64,000 nucleotides of DNA. Origin: Synechococcus sp. GreenBA-s (GTDB taxonomy: Bacteria; Cyanobacteriota; Cyanobacteriia; PCC-6307; Cyanobiaceae). The notes beneath the pieces are model-generated. The model was not told where the DNA came from and ran no database searches. It worked only from the letters and a program-made list of their open reading frames with translations. Of the stretch, positions 9,086 to 22,181 are shown one piece after another (positions within the stretch are counted from its first letter, which is position 1; each line of letters starts with the position of its first letter). The stretch spans positions 29,904 through 93,903 of the forward strand of contig NZ_JAGQBX010000005.1 in assembly GCF_024345855.1 (NCBI RefSeq), read 5' to 3'. The position numbers and the translations under genes were made by a program.

Positions 9086-10062
9086 GTGCCGGGCTCCAGG
9101 GGCTCGCGCCGCTCCACCGGCTCCAGCAGGGCCGCCACGTGGGCCGCCGCCGAGCGGGCCAGGCCGGCCAGGTCGTAGCCGCCCTCCAGCACCGACACCA
9201 GCCGGCCACCGGCATGGCGCTCGGCGATGCCGCGCACCAGCCGGGTCAGCTCCCCAAAGTCGACATCCAGCAGCAGGAAGTCGCCCAGGGGATCGCCGAG
9301 GGCCCCATCGAAGCCGGCGGACACCAGCACCAGCTCGGGCCGGAAGGCCTCGGCCGCCGGCAGCAGCTGCTGCCGCAGGGCCCCGAGCACCGCCGCGCGG
9401 CCGGAGCCCGGCGGCAGGGGGCAGTTGATCGTGAACCCCTCGCCGGCGCCGCCGCCCCGCTGGCTCGCCGCCCCCGTGCCCGGATAGAGGGGCCACTGGT
9501 GCACGCTGAAATACAGCACGCTGGGATCGTCCCAGAAGATCGCCTGGGTGCCGTTGCCGTGGTGCACGTCCCAGTCGACGATCAGCACGCGGCCGACGCC
9601 CAGGGCCGCCTGGGCGTGGCGGGCGGCGATGGCCACGTTGTTGAACAGGCAGAAGCCCATGCCCCGCTCCGGCTCGGCGTGGTGGCCGGGCGGCCGCACC
9701 GCCGCGAAGGCATTGGCCACCTCACCCGCCTGCACCGCCTCCACGGCCGCCAGCAGGCCGCCGGCCGCCAGCCGGGCCACCTCCTCGGAGTGGTCGCCCA
9801 GGGGCGTGTCGCCGGTGGAGAGCTGCTCACGGCCGTAGGCGATGTCGCGCTGCACGGTCTGCAGGTAGCGGCGGCTGTGGCAGCGCAGCAGCTCGGCATC
9901 GGTGGCGGGCCGGGGCGCAATCGCCCGGCAGCGCTGGCGCAGGCCGGCTGTCTCCAGGCCCTGGATCAGGGCCTCGAGCCGCTGGGGCGATTCGGGGTGG
10001 CCCGCGCCGGTGTCGTGCAGCCCGAAGACCGGATCGAACACCAGACCGGTGCACTGCCCCAT
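9082..10062 (-). CDS. Class I/II histone-deacetylase-fold protein, AcuC-like lysine deacetylase
   Basis: A 326-residue Zn-dependent deacetylase. It has the catalytic His pair in R-P-P-G-H-H-A-E (127-128), the zinc-binding D-W-D-V-H-H-G-N-G (163-171), S-A-G-F-D for the third ligand, and L-E-G-G-Y-D near the C-terminus. Bacterial members remove acetyl groups from lysines (AcuC on acetyl-CoA synthetase) or from small acylated polyamines. Its 3' end overlaps by 4 bp the convergent gene for a Pat-type acetyltransferase, which favours protein deacetylation here. A small gene lies 10 bp upstream on the same strand. Confidence 0.87.
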   Translation of the reverse strand: MGQCTGLVFDPVFGLHDTGAGHPESPQRLEALIQGLETAGLRQRCRAIAPRPATDAELLRCHSRRYLQTVQRDIAYGREQLSTGDTPLGDHSEEVARLAAGGLLAAVEAVQAGEVANAFAAVRPPGHHAEPERGMGFCLFNNVAIAARHAQAALGVGRVLIVDWDVHHGNGTQAIFWDDPSVLYFSVHQWPLYPGTGAASQRGGGAGEGFTINCPLPPGSGRAAVLGALRQQLLPAAEAFRPELVLVSAGFDGALGDPLGDFLLLDVDFGELTRLVRGIAERHAGGRLVSVLEGGYDLAGLARSAAAHVAALLEPVERREPLEPGT

Positions 10063-10072
10063 GGACCGCGGC

Positions 10073-10339
10073 TCAGGCCGCCAGCTCGCTGGTCTGGAGG
10101 GAATTCAGATAGCGCTTGCGCTGGCCCGAGGCCCAGGGTTCATCGGGGCCCACCAGGGCGGGGGCGGCGTGGAGCCCGCGGGCGGCACCGGCACGCCATT
10201 CGCTGGAGCTCGGGATGGAGGCTGAAGCCGTAGACGAAGAAGCGCTAGACGAAGAAATCGTGGAGGCCGAAGAAGTGGAGGCGGGTAGGGACGTGGACGC
10301 GAGAGGGCCGCTCTGCGGCGCTGCTGAAAACTGAGCCAT
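10073..10339 (-). CDS. Small Ser-rich hypothetical protein
   Basis: An 88-residue product from ATG 10339. The first half is almost entirely Ser/Ala/Thr/Pro (disordered); the second half is more normal and ends in [11 protein letters not shown]. No family recognised. It ends 10 bp before the deacetylase start, so the two could form an operon. Low complexity makes the N-terminus doubtful; the C-terminal half looks like real protein. Confidence 0.4.
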   Translation of the reverse strand: MAQFSAAPQSGPLASTSLPASTSSASTISSSSASSSTASASIPSSSEWRAGAARGLHAAPALVGPDEPWASGQRKRYLNSLQTSELAA

Positions 10340-10471
10340 GCCAGGACCCTAGGGCGATTTCCCGGAAATTCCGTATCGGCCCACACGCTGTCGCAGTCGG
10401 CGGGAACACCGACCGGCGCAGACCCGCCACCTCGTGACGGCCATAGCGGGGGCCTCCAGGTCCTGCCTACG

Positions 10472-15142
<4,671 letters not shown>

Positions 15143-15404
15143 CCTAAGCTGGGGCTTGGCAACAGGCTCCATCCCCCGGAGGCCTTGGCCCACCTGCTCC
15201 CGCGGTCCCACCGCGTGGCCACCTCAAGCTGCGCACCCCTGAGGTCTGGGTTCGCATCGTTCCGCGCCGGAGCAGCCCCACGATCAGCACGCCGCCCCAG
15301 CTCCACCGGCCCTTGGCCCGGCCCAGCCCCATCCGGCTGTCCCCGCCACCAGGACCCTGCCAGGCCCCACGGCCTGCCGACTGCGAACCCCTCGATCGAA
15401 ACCC

Positions 15405-15656
15405 ATGAGCGAACAGCCTTCCCTGACGATCGGTGAACTCGAGTCGAAGTACTACCTCTACAGGCGGGCGATGAAGATGCTGGTGCAGGAGGGCCGTGGC
15501 GCCAGCACGATCCAGCGCACCCTCTGCTGGAGCCGCCTGGCGACCCTGCACCACTGCCTGCCCCGGCGCTACAAGTCGCCGGACCACATCCTCAACCAGG
15601 TGCGACGCGAGGTGGAGGAGGAGCAGGCCTCGGCCCTGCTGGTGGCCGAGGGCTGA
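15405..15656 (+). CDS. Small conserved cyanobacterial protein, function unknown
   Basis: 83 residues, hydrophilic and mostly helical: I-G-E-L-E-S-K-Y-Y-L-Y-R-R-A-M, a Cys/Trp segment (T-L-C-W-S-R-L-A), then P-R-R-Y-K-S-P-D-H and an acidic tail. It resembles a short protein I associate with picocyanobacteria that has no assigned role. A 262-bp gap with no gene signals precedes it. The same reading frame stays open after the stop codon through a tandem repeat, which I treat as coincidence in a GC-rich genome. Confidence 0.65.
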   Translation: MSEQPSLTIGELESKYYLYRRAMKMLVQEGRGASTIQRTLCWSRLATLHHCLPRRYKSPDHILNQVRREVEEEQASALLVAEG

Positions 15657-15710
15657 AGCCCGACCCCCGGGGTCAGCCCAGCGGCGCGAGCTGGCCCCGG
15701 CACCCCGGCC

Positions 15711-15780
15711 GGGGACCACGACTCCGGGGACCACGACTCCGGGGACGACGACGCAGGGGACCACGACGCAGGGGACCATG
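15711..15780. repeat. 15-bp tandem repeat, about 4.7 copies
   Basis: Units begin at 15711, 15726, 15741, 15756 and 15771, each starting GGGGAC. Units 1 and 2 are identical, unit 3 differs by a few bases, and unit 5 is partial. It lies between the small gene ending at 15656 and the terminator at 15787, outside any supported gene. The 15-bp period is codon-compatible but no start or family supports translation. Confidence 0.75.
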
Positions 15781-15786
15781 CACAAC

Positions 15787-15815
15787 AAAAAACCGCCCCC
15801 GAACTGGGGACGGTT
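15787..15815 (-). terminator. Rho-independent terminator for the RNA-binding protein gene
   Basis: On the minus strand a hairpin with arms AACCGTCCCC and GGGGGCGGTT (one mismatch) and a short loop is followed directly by TTTTTTG. It lies about 145 nt downstream of the stop codon of the glycine-rich RRM gene, giving that mRNA a long 3' tail. It is the clearest intrinsic terminator in the window. Confidence 0.75.
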
Positions 15816-15959
15816 GAGTGGGTCGCCGATCTGGATCGGACACCCACCAGTGAGCGAAAGAGAGGTCCATCCCTGGGGCCCGCGTGGAGCGGACCGGAGG
15901 GGATGGAGGAATTCAGACGCTCGGGGATCAGAAGCCGAGTGGGTCAGCAGCCCGGAGGC

Positions 15960-16322
15960 TCAGTAGCGGTTGCCGCCGCCACCACCGCCGTAGCCGCCAC
16001 CGCCACCACCACCGCCGCCGTAACCACCGCCGCCGCCGCCGTAGCCGCCGCGACCGCCGCCGCCACCACCACCGCCGCCGGTGCGGGGCTCAGCCTTGTT
16101 GACACGGATGTTGCGGCCCATCCACTCCACGTCCTGGAGATCGCTGATCGCCTTGTCTTCATCGGCCGCGTTGGCCATGTCCACAAAGGCGAAACCGCGC
16201 TTGCGACCGGTGTCGCGGTCGAGGGGAAGGGTGCACTTGCTCACCTGGCCGTACTCGGTGAACAGGTGCTCGAGATCGGCCACTTCGGCGTCGAAGGACA
16301 GATTCCCAACGTAAATTGTCAT
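15960..16322 (-). CDS. Glycine-rich RRM RNA-binding protein
   Basis: 120 residues: one RRM (residues 1-80) with RNP2 I-Y-V-G-N-L and RNP1 R-G-F-A-F-V-D-M, then a tail of Gly runs punctuated by Tyr and Arg (G-G-Y-G-G-G). Cyanobacterial Rbp proteins of this build are cold-induced and bind single-stranded RNA; some localise mRNAs to thylakoids. The ATG at 16322 starts exactly at the domain. The gene has an AT-rich leader and a distant terminator, so it is probably monocistronic. Confidence 0.92.
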   Translation of the reverse strand: MTIYVGNLSFDAEVADLEHLFTEYGQVSKCTLPLDRDTGRKRGFAFVDMANAADEDKAISDLQDVEWMGRNIRVNKAEPRTGGGGGGGGGRGGYGGGGGGYGGGGGGGGGYGGGGGGNRY

Positions 16323-16420
16323 GAACTAGAAAACTATGAACCGACTCGTCGACAGCCCTAAAGAAAGTTGCGAGCTTGCTGGAGAGAAATCTTTGAATCG
16401 GCTTTCAAACTAGCACGGGG
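16323..16420 (-). promoter_or_regulatory. AT-rich leader of the RRM gene
   Basis: This stretch is strikingly AT-richer than the surrounding genome, with runs such as AACTTTCTTTAGGG and TAGTTTTCTAG on the minus strand. Cyanobacterial rbp genes have long 5' leaders through which cold and autoregulation act. Position and composition fit such a leader plus promoter; I cannot place the transcription start. Confidence 0.4.
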
Positions 16421-16468
16421 CAAGGCGCCTCGTGGTTCATCGGCCGGGGCGACCGGGCCCCCACAGCC

Positions 16469-16714
16469 TCAATCGAGCTTGACCACATCCACCGGCCCCT
16501 GGCCGAGCCGGTTGAGTTCCTCGGCGGCCCGCAGGGCGGCCTCATGGGTGTGGAAGCGGTGGGCGGCCAGGGCATCGGCCACATCCTCGAGGTGCTGGTC
16601 CTCCCCGGCGATGGCCACGAAGGTGCCCCCCTCCAGACGCGTGAGCACGTAGTGCTCCGCCTGGGTGCAGTCCATCGGGTGGGCGGGATCGATCTCGGGA
16701 GCCCAGAAGTGCAT
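16469..16714 (-). CDS. Small conserved hypothetical protein
   Basis: 81 residues from ATG 16714, soluble and acidic, with no membrane segment: M-H-F-W-A-P-E-I-D-P-A-H-P then alternating strand- and helix-like stretches (H-Y-V-L-T-R-L-E-G-G-T-F-V-A-I-A-G) and a final helix. Sequence complexity and codon use look genuine. No family assigned. It lies upstream of the RRM gene on the same strand but is separated from it by the AT-rich leader. Confidence 0.6.
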   Translation of the reverse strand: MHFWAPEIDPAHPMDCTQAEHYVLTRLEGGTFVAIAGEDQHLEDVADALAAHRFHTHEAALRAAEELNRLGQGPVDVVKLD

Positions 16715-16845
16715 CGCTGCAGTGCGTCTGCCTGTGCAGGCTAGGGACGATCGACTGGGATGCAGCGCTCCGGGTGGAGTGCAACACTCCCGCCCCGGCG
16801 GAAGCTCCTAGCGTGCGACACACGACGCTCGGGGTTGGCTCCTCC

Positions 16846-18033
16846 ATGGGACTGGTGGAGATCTCGCTGCTGGTGCGCTGGCTGCTGGGCTGGTTTCTCT
16901 GCCTGCGCATGCCGGTCCTGCCCGAGGCCTCCGGCGCCATGGATGTCGACCCCCTGGGGGAACAGCGCTTCGAGGCACAGCCCCTAGAGGCACAGCCACT
17001 CGAGGCACAGCCACTCGAGGCAGGGCCCCTGGAGGGGCGGCACGCCGAGCTGCGGCCGTCGGTGCTGATCCCGGCCCGCAACGAGGAGGCCACCCTGCCC
17101 CACCTGCTGGCGGCCCTGGCCCGGCAGAGCCTGCGGCCCCTGGAGGCGATCGTGATCGACGACCACTCGAGCGACGCCACGGCCGCCGTGGCCAGCGGCG
17201 CCGGCGCGCGGGTGATCCAGGCCCCGCCACTGCCGGCCGGCTGGTGCGGCAAGACCTGGGCGCTACAGCAGGGCGTGCTCGCCAGCGGCGGCGAGTGCCT
17301 GGTGTTCCTCGATGCCGACACCGTGCCCGGGCCCCGCTTCCTGGAACACCTGCTGGCCGCCCGGCAGCGGCTGGGTGGCCTGGTGTCGGTGCAGCCGTTC
17401 CACCGCACGGAGAAGCCCTATGAGCAGCTCTCGCTGCTGTTCAACCTGGTGGGCCTGATGGCGGTGCCCCTGGGGCCCAACGTGGGCGTGGCCTTCGGGC
17501 CGGCGATGGCCACCAGCCGCGCCGACTACCAGCGCAGCGGCGGCCACGCGGCCGTGGCGGGGCAGGTGGTGGAGGACTGGTTCCTGGCCCACCGCTACGA
17601 GCGGGCCGGCCTGCCGGTGAGCGCCTTCATCGGCCGGGGCCAGATCGAGTACCGCATGTACCCCGGTGGCCTGCGGGACATGGTGATCGGCTTCGGCAAG
17701 AACTTCGCCACCGCCGCCGCCGAGGTGCGCTGGCCCTGGCTGCTGGGGGTGCTGCTGTGGCTCTCGGGCCTGTTCTGGGCCGCCTGGTGCCTGCCGGCCG
17801 CCCTGCTGGGCTGGCCCCTGGTGGGCAATTCCGATCCCTGGCTGAATGCGGCGATCTACGGCGCCTTCGCCCTGCAGCTGGGGGTGCTGTCGCGGCGGGT
17901 GGGGGCCTTCGGCTGGATCAACCTGGTGTTCCCGGTCCCGGTGCTGTTCTTCCTGGGGGTGTTCGTGACGGCGATCCTCAATCTGGAGCGCGGCACGATC
18001 GAGTGGAAGGGCCGCCGCATCCCCACCCGCTGA
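16846..18033 (+). CDS. Membrane-anchored family 2 glycosyltransferase
   Basis: 395 residues. An N-terminal membrane helix (about 5-25) is followed by a repeat-bearing linker and a GT-A catalytic domain: S-V-L-I-P-A-R-N-E-E, I-D-D-H-S-S-D, the metal-binding F-L-D-A-D-T and V-V-E-D-W-F-L. Three C-terminal hydrophobic segments follow. The layout resembles CrtQ-type (diaponeurosporenoate) glycosyltransferases, so the acceptor may be a carotenoid or other lipid; this is inference. I use ATG 16846; the 24 upstream in-frame residues are unlike the family. The linker contains tandem P-L-E-A-Q repeats. Confidence 0.82.
   Translation: MGLVEISLLVRWLLGWFLCLRMPVLPEASGAMDVDPLGEQRFEAQPLEAQPLEAQPLEAGPLEGRHAELRPSVLIPARNEEATLPHLLAALARQSLRPLEAIVIDDHSSDATAAVASGAGARVIQAPPLPAGWCGKTWALQQGVLASGGECLVFLDADTVPGPRFLEHLLAARQRLGGLVSVQPFHRTEKPYEQLSLLFNLVGLMAVPLGPNVGVAFGPAMATSRADYQRSGGHAAVAGQVVEDWFLAHRYERAGLPVSAFIGRGQIEYRMYPGGLRDMVIGFGKNFATAAAEVRWPWLLGVLLWLSGLFWAAWCLPAALLGWPLVGNSDPWLNAAIYGAFALQLGVLSRRVGAFGWINLVFPVPVLFFLGVFVTAILNLERGTIEWKGRRIPTR
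16971..17030 (+). repeat. In-gene 15-bp tandem repeat encoding P-L-E-A-Q
   Basis: Three to four 15-bp units (for example CACTCGAGGCACAGC) encode successive P-L-E-A-Q copies between the membrane anchor and the catalytic domain of the glycosyltransferase. Because the period is a multiple of three, copy-number change would alter linker length without a frameshift. Confidence 0.75.
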
Positions 18034-18045
18034 CTCACGGGCGAG

Positions 18046-19983
18046 CTAGGTCCAGTCGCTGAGCGGGGTGGGCCGGCCGAACAGGTAGCCCTGGCCCACC
18101 TGGCAGCCCATGGCCAGCAGCATCTGGCGCTGCTGCTCGGTCTCGATGCCCTCGGCCACCACCACCAGGCCCAGCTCCTTGAACACCCGCACGAAGCCGC
18201 GGATCAGGGTGGCGCAGCGGGCATCGTCACCGATCTGGCGGATGTACGACTGATCCAGCTTGACGATGTCCACCGGCAGCTGGCTCAGCCAGGAGAGGCT
18301 GGAGTAGCCGGTGCCGAAGTCGTCGAGGGCGATGCAGACGCCCGCCTGCTTGAGGGCCGAGAGGTCGTGGAACGCCTGGGCGTGCTCCCGCAGCAGCACC
18401 GTCTCGGTCACTTCGATGCGCAGGCCGGCCAGGTCCACGCCGGTGCGCTGCCGCTGCTCGAGCAGCTCCTGCACCAGGGTGCCCTTCTCCAGGTGATGGG
18501 GGCTCACGTTGATCGACAGCCGCCAGGGCCTGCCCTGGCGCTGCCACTCCCGCAGGGTGTCGATGGCACAGGCGAGCACCCAGCGCTCCATCGGCACGAT
18601 CAGGCCGGTGCGCTCGGCCATGGGAATGAACCGATCCGGCGGGATCAGGGCGCCGTCGGCCCCCTGCAGGCGCACCAGGGCCTCGGCCCCGAGGATCGCC
18701 CCGTCCTCCAGGTTCACGATCGGCTGGTAGTGCAGCAGCAGCCGGTCGTGGCGCAGGCCCTGCTCCAGCTGCTGCCGCAGGCCCACGCTCGCCTGCACCG
18801 CCTGATCCACATCGGCGTCGTAGACGGCCACCCCGTCGCGACCTGCGAGCTTCACCTGATACATGGTGAGATCGGCGCGGCGCATCAGCTCCTCGGCCGA
18901 GGTGCGGCCGTGGGTGCACATCGCCACCCCCATGCTCATCGACAGCGACAGCTCCTCGCCGCCGTGGCGCCAGGGCTCCACCAGGCAGTCCTGCAGGCGC
19001 TGGGCCAGCTGCACCGCATCGTCCTCGCTGGCCAGGGTGTCCACCAGCACCACGAACTCATCGCCCCCCAGGCGGGCCAGGGTGTCGTGGCTGCGCAGCA
19101 CGGTCTGCAGGCGGTGCGTGACCTCCAGCAGCAGGGCATCGCCGGTGGCGTGGCCGTAGCGGTCGTTCACCTCCTTGAAGCGGTCGAGATCGCAGAAGAG
19201 CAGCGCCAGCAGGCCTGGACGGCGCTGCAGCCGGGCCAGGGCCAGCTCGATCCGCTCGGCCAGGCCGCGCCGGTTGGGCAGGCCGGTGAGCGGATCGCTG
19301 AGGGCCTGCTGGGCGAGCGCCTGCTCCCCGGCCCGCCGATCCGACACATCCCGCTGCACCGACACCCAGTGGGTGAACCAGCCGTCGCCGTCGGCCAGCG
19401 GCGCCACCTTGAGCTCGATCCAGTAGGGATTGCCGGCGCAGTCGTAGTTGAGCACCTCCATGGCGGGGGAGTCCCAGCGCCGCAGGGCCGCGCCGAAGGC
19501 CGCCGTGACGGTGGGGTCGGTGTCTGGCCCCTGGAACAGGCGCGGACTGCGGCCCAGCAGCTGCTCGCGGCTGAAGCCGGTGTCGCGCAGCAGGGTCTCG
19601 TTGGCATACACAATCACCGGACCTGGCCGGTCCGTCGGCTCGGCCAGGGTGATCAACACGGCGTCCTGGATCGTGTTGAGCAGGCCCTCGAACAACTGCA
19701 GCCGCGGGTCGGCGCTGGCCTCTGCCGCCGGCTCGGCCAGCAGGCCCACCCCCACCCCATCGTCCGTGCGGAACAGGCGCAGGTGCCGTTGGCCCTGGGG
19801 CGAGGGCAGCTCCAGGTCCAGGGGCCCCTGCTCCAGGGCGTCGCGGTGCCCGGCGATCAGCTCGGCCAGCTCGGGCCACACGGCCGGCAGGGGGGCCTGC
19901 TCCAGCTGCGCCGCCCGGCTGCCGAGCAGCGCCCGGGCGGTGCGATCCACGTGCAGCACCGCCAGGGCCTCCGACACCAGCAC
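18046..19983 (-). CDS. PAS-GGDEF-EAL c-di-GMP turnover protein
   Basis: 645 residues from GTG 19983. A central PAS domain (about 105-215) has a LOV-like core, but the segment reads G-R-S-P-R-L-F-Q-G, lacking the photoactive Cys. The GGDEF is intact, with an R-S-H-D inhibitory site five residues before it. The EAL is intact: A-E-A-L-V-R, E-V-T-E-T, D-D-F-G-T-G-Y-S-S-L, I-V-K-L-D and E-G-I-E-T. It could therefore be a bifunctional cyclase/phosphodiesterase. No membrane segment. The reading frame stays open upstream to about 20175 with protein-like content but no ATG, GTG or TTG, so the true N-terminus is uncertain. Confidence 0.88.
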   Translation of the reverse strand: MLVSEALAVLHVDRTARALLGSRAAQLEQAPLPAVWPELAELIAGHRDALEQGPLDLELPSPQGQRHLRLFRTDDGVGVGLLAEPAAEASADPRLQLFEGLLNTIQDAVLITLAEPTDRPGPVIVYANETLLRDTGFSREQLLGRSPRLFQGPDTDPTVTAAFGAALRRWDSPAMEVLNYDCAGNPYWIELKVAPLADGDGWFTHWVSVQRDVSDRRAGEQALAQQALSDPLTGLPNRRGLAERIELALARLQRRPGLLALLFCDLDRFKEVNDRYGHATGDALLLEVTHRLQTVLRSHDTLARLGGDEFVVLVDTLASEDDAVQLAQRLQDCLVEPWRHGGEELSLSMSMGVAMCTHGRTSAEELMRRADLTMYQVKLAGRDGVAVYDADVDQAVQASVGLRQQLEQGLRHDRLLLHYQPIVNLEDGAILGAEALVRLQGADGALIPPDRFIPMAERTGLIVPMERWVLACAIDTLREWQRQGRPWRLSINVSPHHLEKGTLVQELLEQRQRTGVDLAGLRIEVTETVLLREHAQAFHDLSALKQAGVCIALDDFGTGYSSLSWLSQLPVDIVKLDQSYIRQIGDDARCATLIRGFVRVFKELGLVVVAEGIETEQQRQMLLAMGCQVGQGYLFGRPTPLSDWT

Positions 19984-20200
19984 CAGGCCATCACCCGGCA
20001 GCAGCAGGAAGCCGTAGCGGGAGGGGTCCCAGGCGCTGCGGGTGGGCGTGGGCTCCAGTGCGTCGCCCTGAGGATCGGGGGGGTGGGGGATCAGGGGGGA
20101 GTGGCGGAGTGGCGGGCCAGCGGGGTTTCGGACCGACCTTGGCCGGCAGGGTTCACCCGAGGCGTTGAGGCATTCTCAGGCCTGGACGGGTGGGCCCGGC

Positions 20201-21100
20201 TCAGGCCGGCGCGCCGCCCGTGCCCAGGGCGCCGGCGGCAACGGCACCCACGGCCGGCGCGCCATTCACCGCCACCGGGATGCTGGGCACCGGGAAGCCG
20301 TGGCGGCCGAGCACGTCCACGATCAGGCGGTTGGTGTCGAAGTAGACCTGCCAGTAGTGGTCGGTGTGGGTGTAGGGGCGCACGGCCAGGCGCGGGCCGC
20401 GCTCGCTGAACTCCAGGATCTCCACATCGGCGGGATGGCCCTCGGCCTGGTTGGGAATCGCCTTGAGGGCCTCCTGAAGCAGGGCAATGGCCTGGGGCAC
20501 GTCGGCCTTGTTGTCGAGCTGGGCCACGAGATCCACCCGGCGGAAGGGGTGCACCGAATAGTTCTGGATGTTGTCGCCGAACAGCTTGCCGTTGGGAATG
20601 ATGTTGCGCACGTTGTCAGGCGACTGAACCGAACTGACAAACATGCCGATTTCCTCAACTGTGCCGGTGACGCCTCCGGCAGTGATGAAGTCGCCCACAC
20701 TGAAGGGCCGGAACACCTGCAGGAACACGCCCGCCGCGAAGTTGCCGAGCATGCCGCTCCAGGCGGCGCCAATGGCCACGCCGGCACCGGCCAGCAGGGC
20801 GGCGAAGCTGGCGGTCTGGATGCCGAAGAAGCCCAGGATCGCCACCACGAGGATCACCCGCAGCACCGCCCCCAGCACGTTCAGCAGGTAGCTGATGACG
20901 GTGGCATCGAGGCTGCTGTGCACCAGGCTGCGGCGCAGGATGCGCAGGGCGAACTGGATCAGCCAGCCGCCCACGATCCAGAGGGCGATCGCCCCCACCA
21001 GTTTGAAGATGAAGGGAACGACCGTGTTGGCCACGATCGCGGGCGCGCTTTCCAGCACAGAGCATTCCGCTTGGGGTGGGGCTATCTGAACCGTTGCCAC
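20201..21100 (-). CDS. Small-conductance mechanosensitive channel, MscS family
   Basis: 299 residues: three predicted membrane helices within the first 130 residues, the last being the Gly/Ala-rich pore helix (A-L-L-A-G-A-G-V-A-I-G-A-A-W-S-G). Then comes the MscS beta domain, R-P-F-S-V-G-D-F-I and I-I-P-N-G-K-L-F-G-D-N-I-Q-N-Y, and an alpha/beta C-terminal domain. MscS proteins open under membrane tension to relieve osmotic downshock. The Ala/Gly-rich C-terminal tail is dispensable-looking. It is smaller than the second MscS-like protein at 37284. Confidence 0.9.
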   Translation of the reverse strand: MATVQIAPPQAECSVLESAPAIVANTVVPFIFKLVGAIALWIVGGWLIQFALRILRRSLVHSSLDATVISYLLNVLGAVLRVILVVAILGFFGIQTASFAALLAGAGVAIGAAWSGMLGNFAAGVFLQVFRPFSVGDFITAGGVTGTVEEIGMFVSSVQSPDNVRNIIPNGKLFGDNIQNYSVHPFRRVDLVAQLDNKADVPQAIALLQEALKAIPNQAEGHPADVEILEFSERGPRLAVRPYTHTDHYWQVYFDTNRLIVDVLGRHGFPVPSIPVAVNGAPAVGAVAAGALGTGGAPA

Positions 21101-21265
21101 CGGACCTTGTCAACCAGACCTCAAGGGACCCTGACTGATGTAACGCCGCAGCTGGCCTCCCTAGGATTCACTGTGTCGTTGCGGTGTGGCGTTGCGGCGC
21201 CGGTGCCTGCCCCGGTGCCTGCCCCGGTGCCTGACTCTGTCCACGTCCTTGCTGTGCCCTCGCCC

Positions 21266-21604
21266 ATGGCTGATCTGAAGCGGCTGGCTGTGCTCCACCC
21301 CCAGGCGGTGGCGAGCCCCCTGGCTGCAGTCCGGAGCTGGGGGCTGTCGTCTGCTCTGCCGCTGCTGGCCCTGGCCGCGGCGCTGCAGCCCCAGCCGGCC
21401 CGCGCCGGCCTGGGCGAGACCGTGCAGCAGTGGATCGATCGGCCCGGGTACCAGCGCAGCCAGTGCCTGGCCCTGCAGGAGGGCCGCCTCAGCTACCAGC
21501 ACGGCCTGGCGAAGCTGGGGATCGAGCCCAGCACCCGGGCGAACGCCAGTCTCTATGCGCTCTGCCGCGAGGTGGGGGCGCCCTTCTTCGCCAGCGGCCG
21601 TTAG
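21266..21604 (+). CDS. Small exported protein, function unknown
   Basis: 112 residues with a signal peptide: basic start, a hydrophobic stretch (S-A-L-P-L-L-A-L-A-A-A-L) and a likely cleavage after A-R-A. The mature part of about 65 residues contains two Cys and a charged helix (C-L-A-L-Q-E-G-R-L-S-Y), consistent with a periplasmic or lumenal protein. I recognise no family. ATG 21266 gives the signal peptide. It overlaps the convergent YccF gene by 4 bp. Confidence 0.6.
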   Translation: MADLKRLAVLHPQAVASPLAAVRSWGLSSALPLLALAAALQPQPARAGLGETVQQWIDRPGYQRSQCLALQEGRLSYQHGLAKLGIEPSTRANASLYALCREVGAPFFASGR

Positions 21605-22011
21605 CGGCTGCGCTCCAGCGGCACCACCGCCATGCCCACCGGCGTCAGGGCGATCAGGGCCAGCTTGAGGTGCTGGATGCCGAAGGGGATGCCGATGATC
21701 GTCACGAAGCAGGCCAGGGCGGAGCTGATGTGGCCGATCGCCAGCCACCAGCCGGCCAGCAGAAACCAGATCACGTTGCCCACCAGGCCCAGGGGACCGG
21801 TGCCCAGGTCGCCGCGGCCGGTGAGCTCACGGCGGCTCACCGCCTCCTGGCCGAAGGGCCAGAAGGAGAAGTTGCCGATCACGAAACAGGCCCGGGCCCA
21901 GGGCAGACCCACGATCGTGATGGCGGCCACCAGCCCGGCCAGCCACCAGCCCAGGCCCATCAGCAGACCGCCGCAGACAAACCAGATGACGTTGGCCAGG
22001 AAGCGGAGCAT
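21601..22011 (-). CDS. YccF domain membrane protein
   Basis: 136 residues with two copies of the YccF core: N-V-I-W-F-V-C-G-G and N-V-I-W-F-L-L-A-G-W, each followed by a hydrophobic pair ending in I-G-L-P-W or I-G-I-P-F-G. About four membrane helices. YccF proteins are inner-membrane proteins of unknown function. The start at ATG 22011 places the first motif at the N-terminus as usual. Confidence 0.88.
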   Translation of the reverse strand: MLRFLANVIWFVCGGLLMGLGWWLAGLVAAITIVGLPWARACFVIGNFSFWPFGQEAVSRRELTGRGDLGTGPLGLVGNVIWFLLAGWWLAIGHISSALACFVTIIGIPFGIQHLKLALIALTPVGMAVVPLERSR

Positions 22012-22112
22012 GGGTCGCGGGCGGGGCCATCGCTGGACCGCAGCGTAGGCGCGCAGAACGGAGGGGCCGGAGGGGTCTGCCCCGCCCGGTGGCCGAGGGC
22101 CCTCCCATGCGA

Positions 22113-22149
22113 AGACCGCCTGCGGAAGCGAAGCTCCTGCAGGCGGTCT
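22113..22149 (-). terminator. Hairpin downstream of the Hlip gene
   Basis: Perfect 11-bp inverted repeat: AGACCGCCTGC (22113-22123) and GCAGGCGGTCT (22139-22149), with a 15-nt loop. It lies 32 nt past the Hlip stop codon. It lacks a clear T-tract, so it may act as a weak or bidirectional terminator or a 3'-stabilising structure. Confidence 0.55.
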
Positions 22150-22181
22150 GGGGGCTGATCAGCTCAGCCCGGTCGGCGGGT

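Noticed and set aside
7351..10233. A 960-residue plus-strand open frame
   Set aside because: It overlaps the Pat-type gene out of frame and then the deacetylase antisense; repetitive Arg/Gly/Ala content and no domain.
15884..16361. Ala/Thr- and Arg/His-repeat open frames on the plus strand
   Set aside because: They are the antisense of the Gly-rich tail of the RRM protein.
18367..20409. A 680-residue plus-strand open frame
   Set aside because: It is antisense to the GGDEF-EAL gene at 18046-19983, which has intact catalytic motifs.
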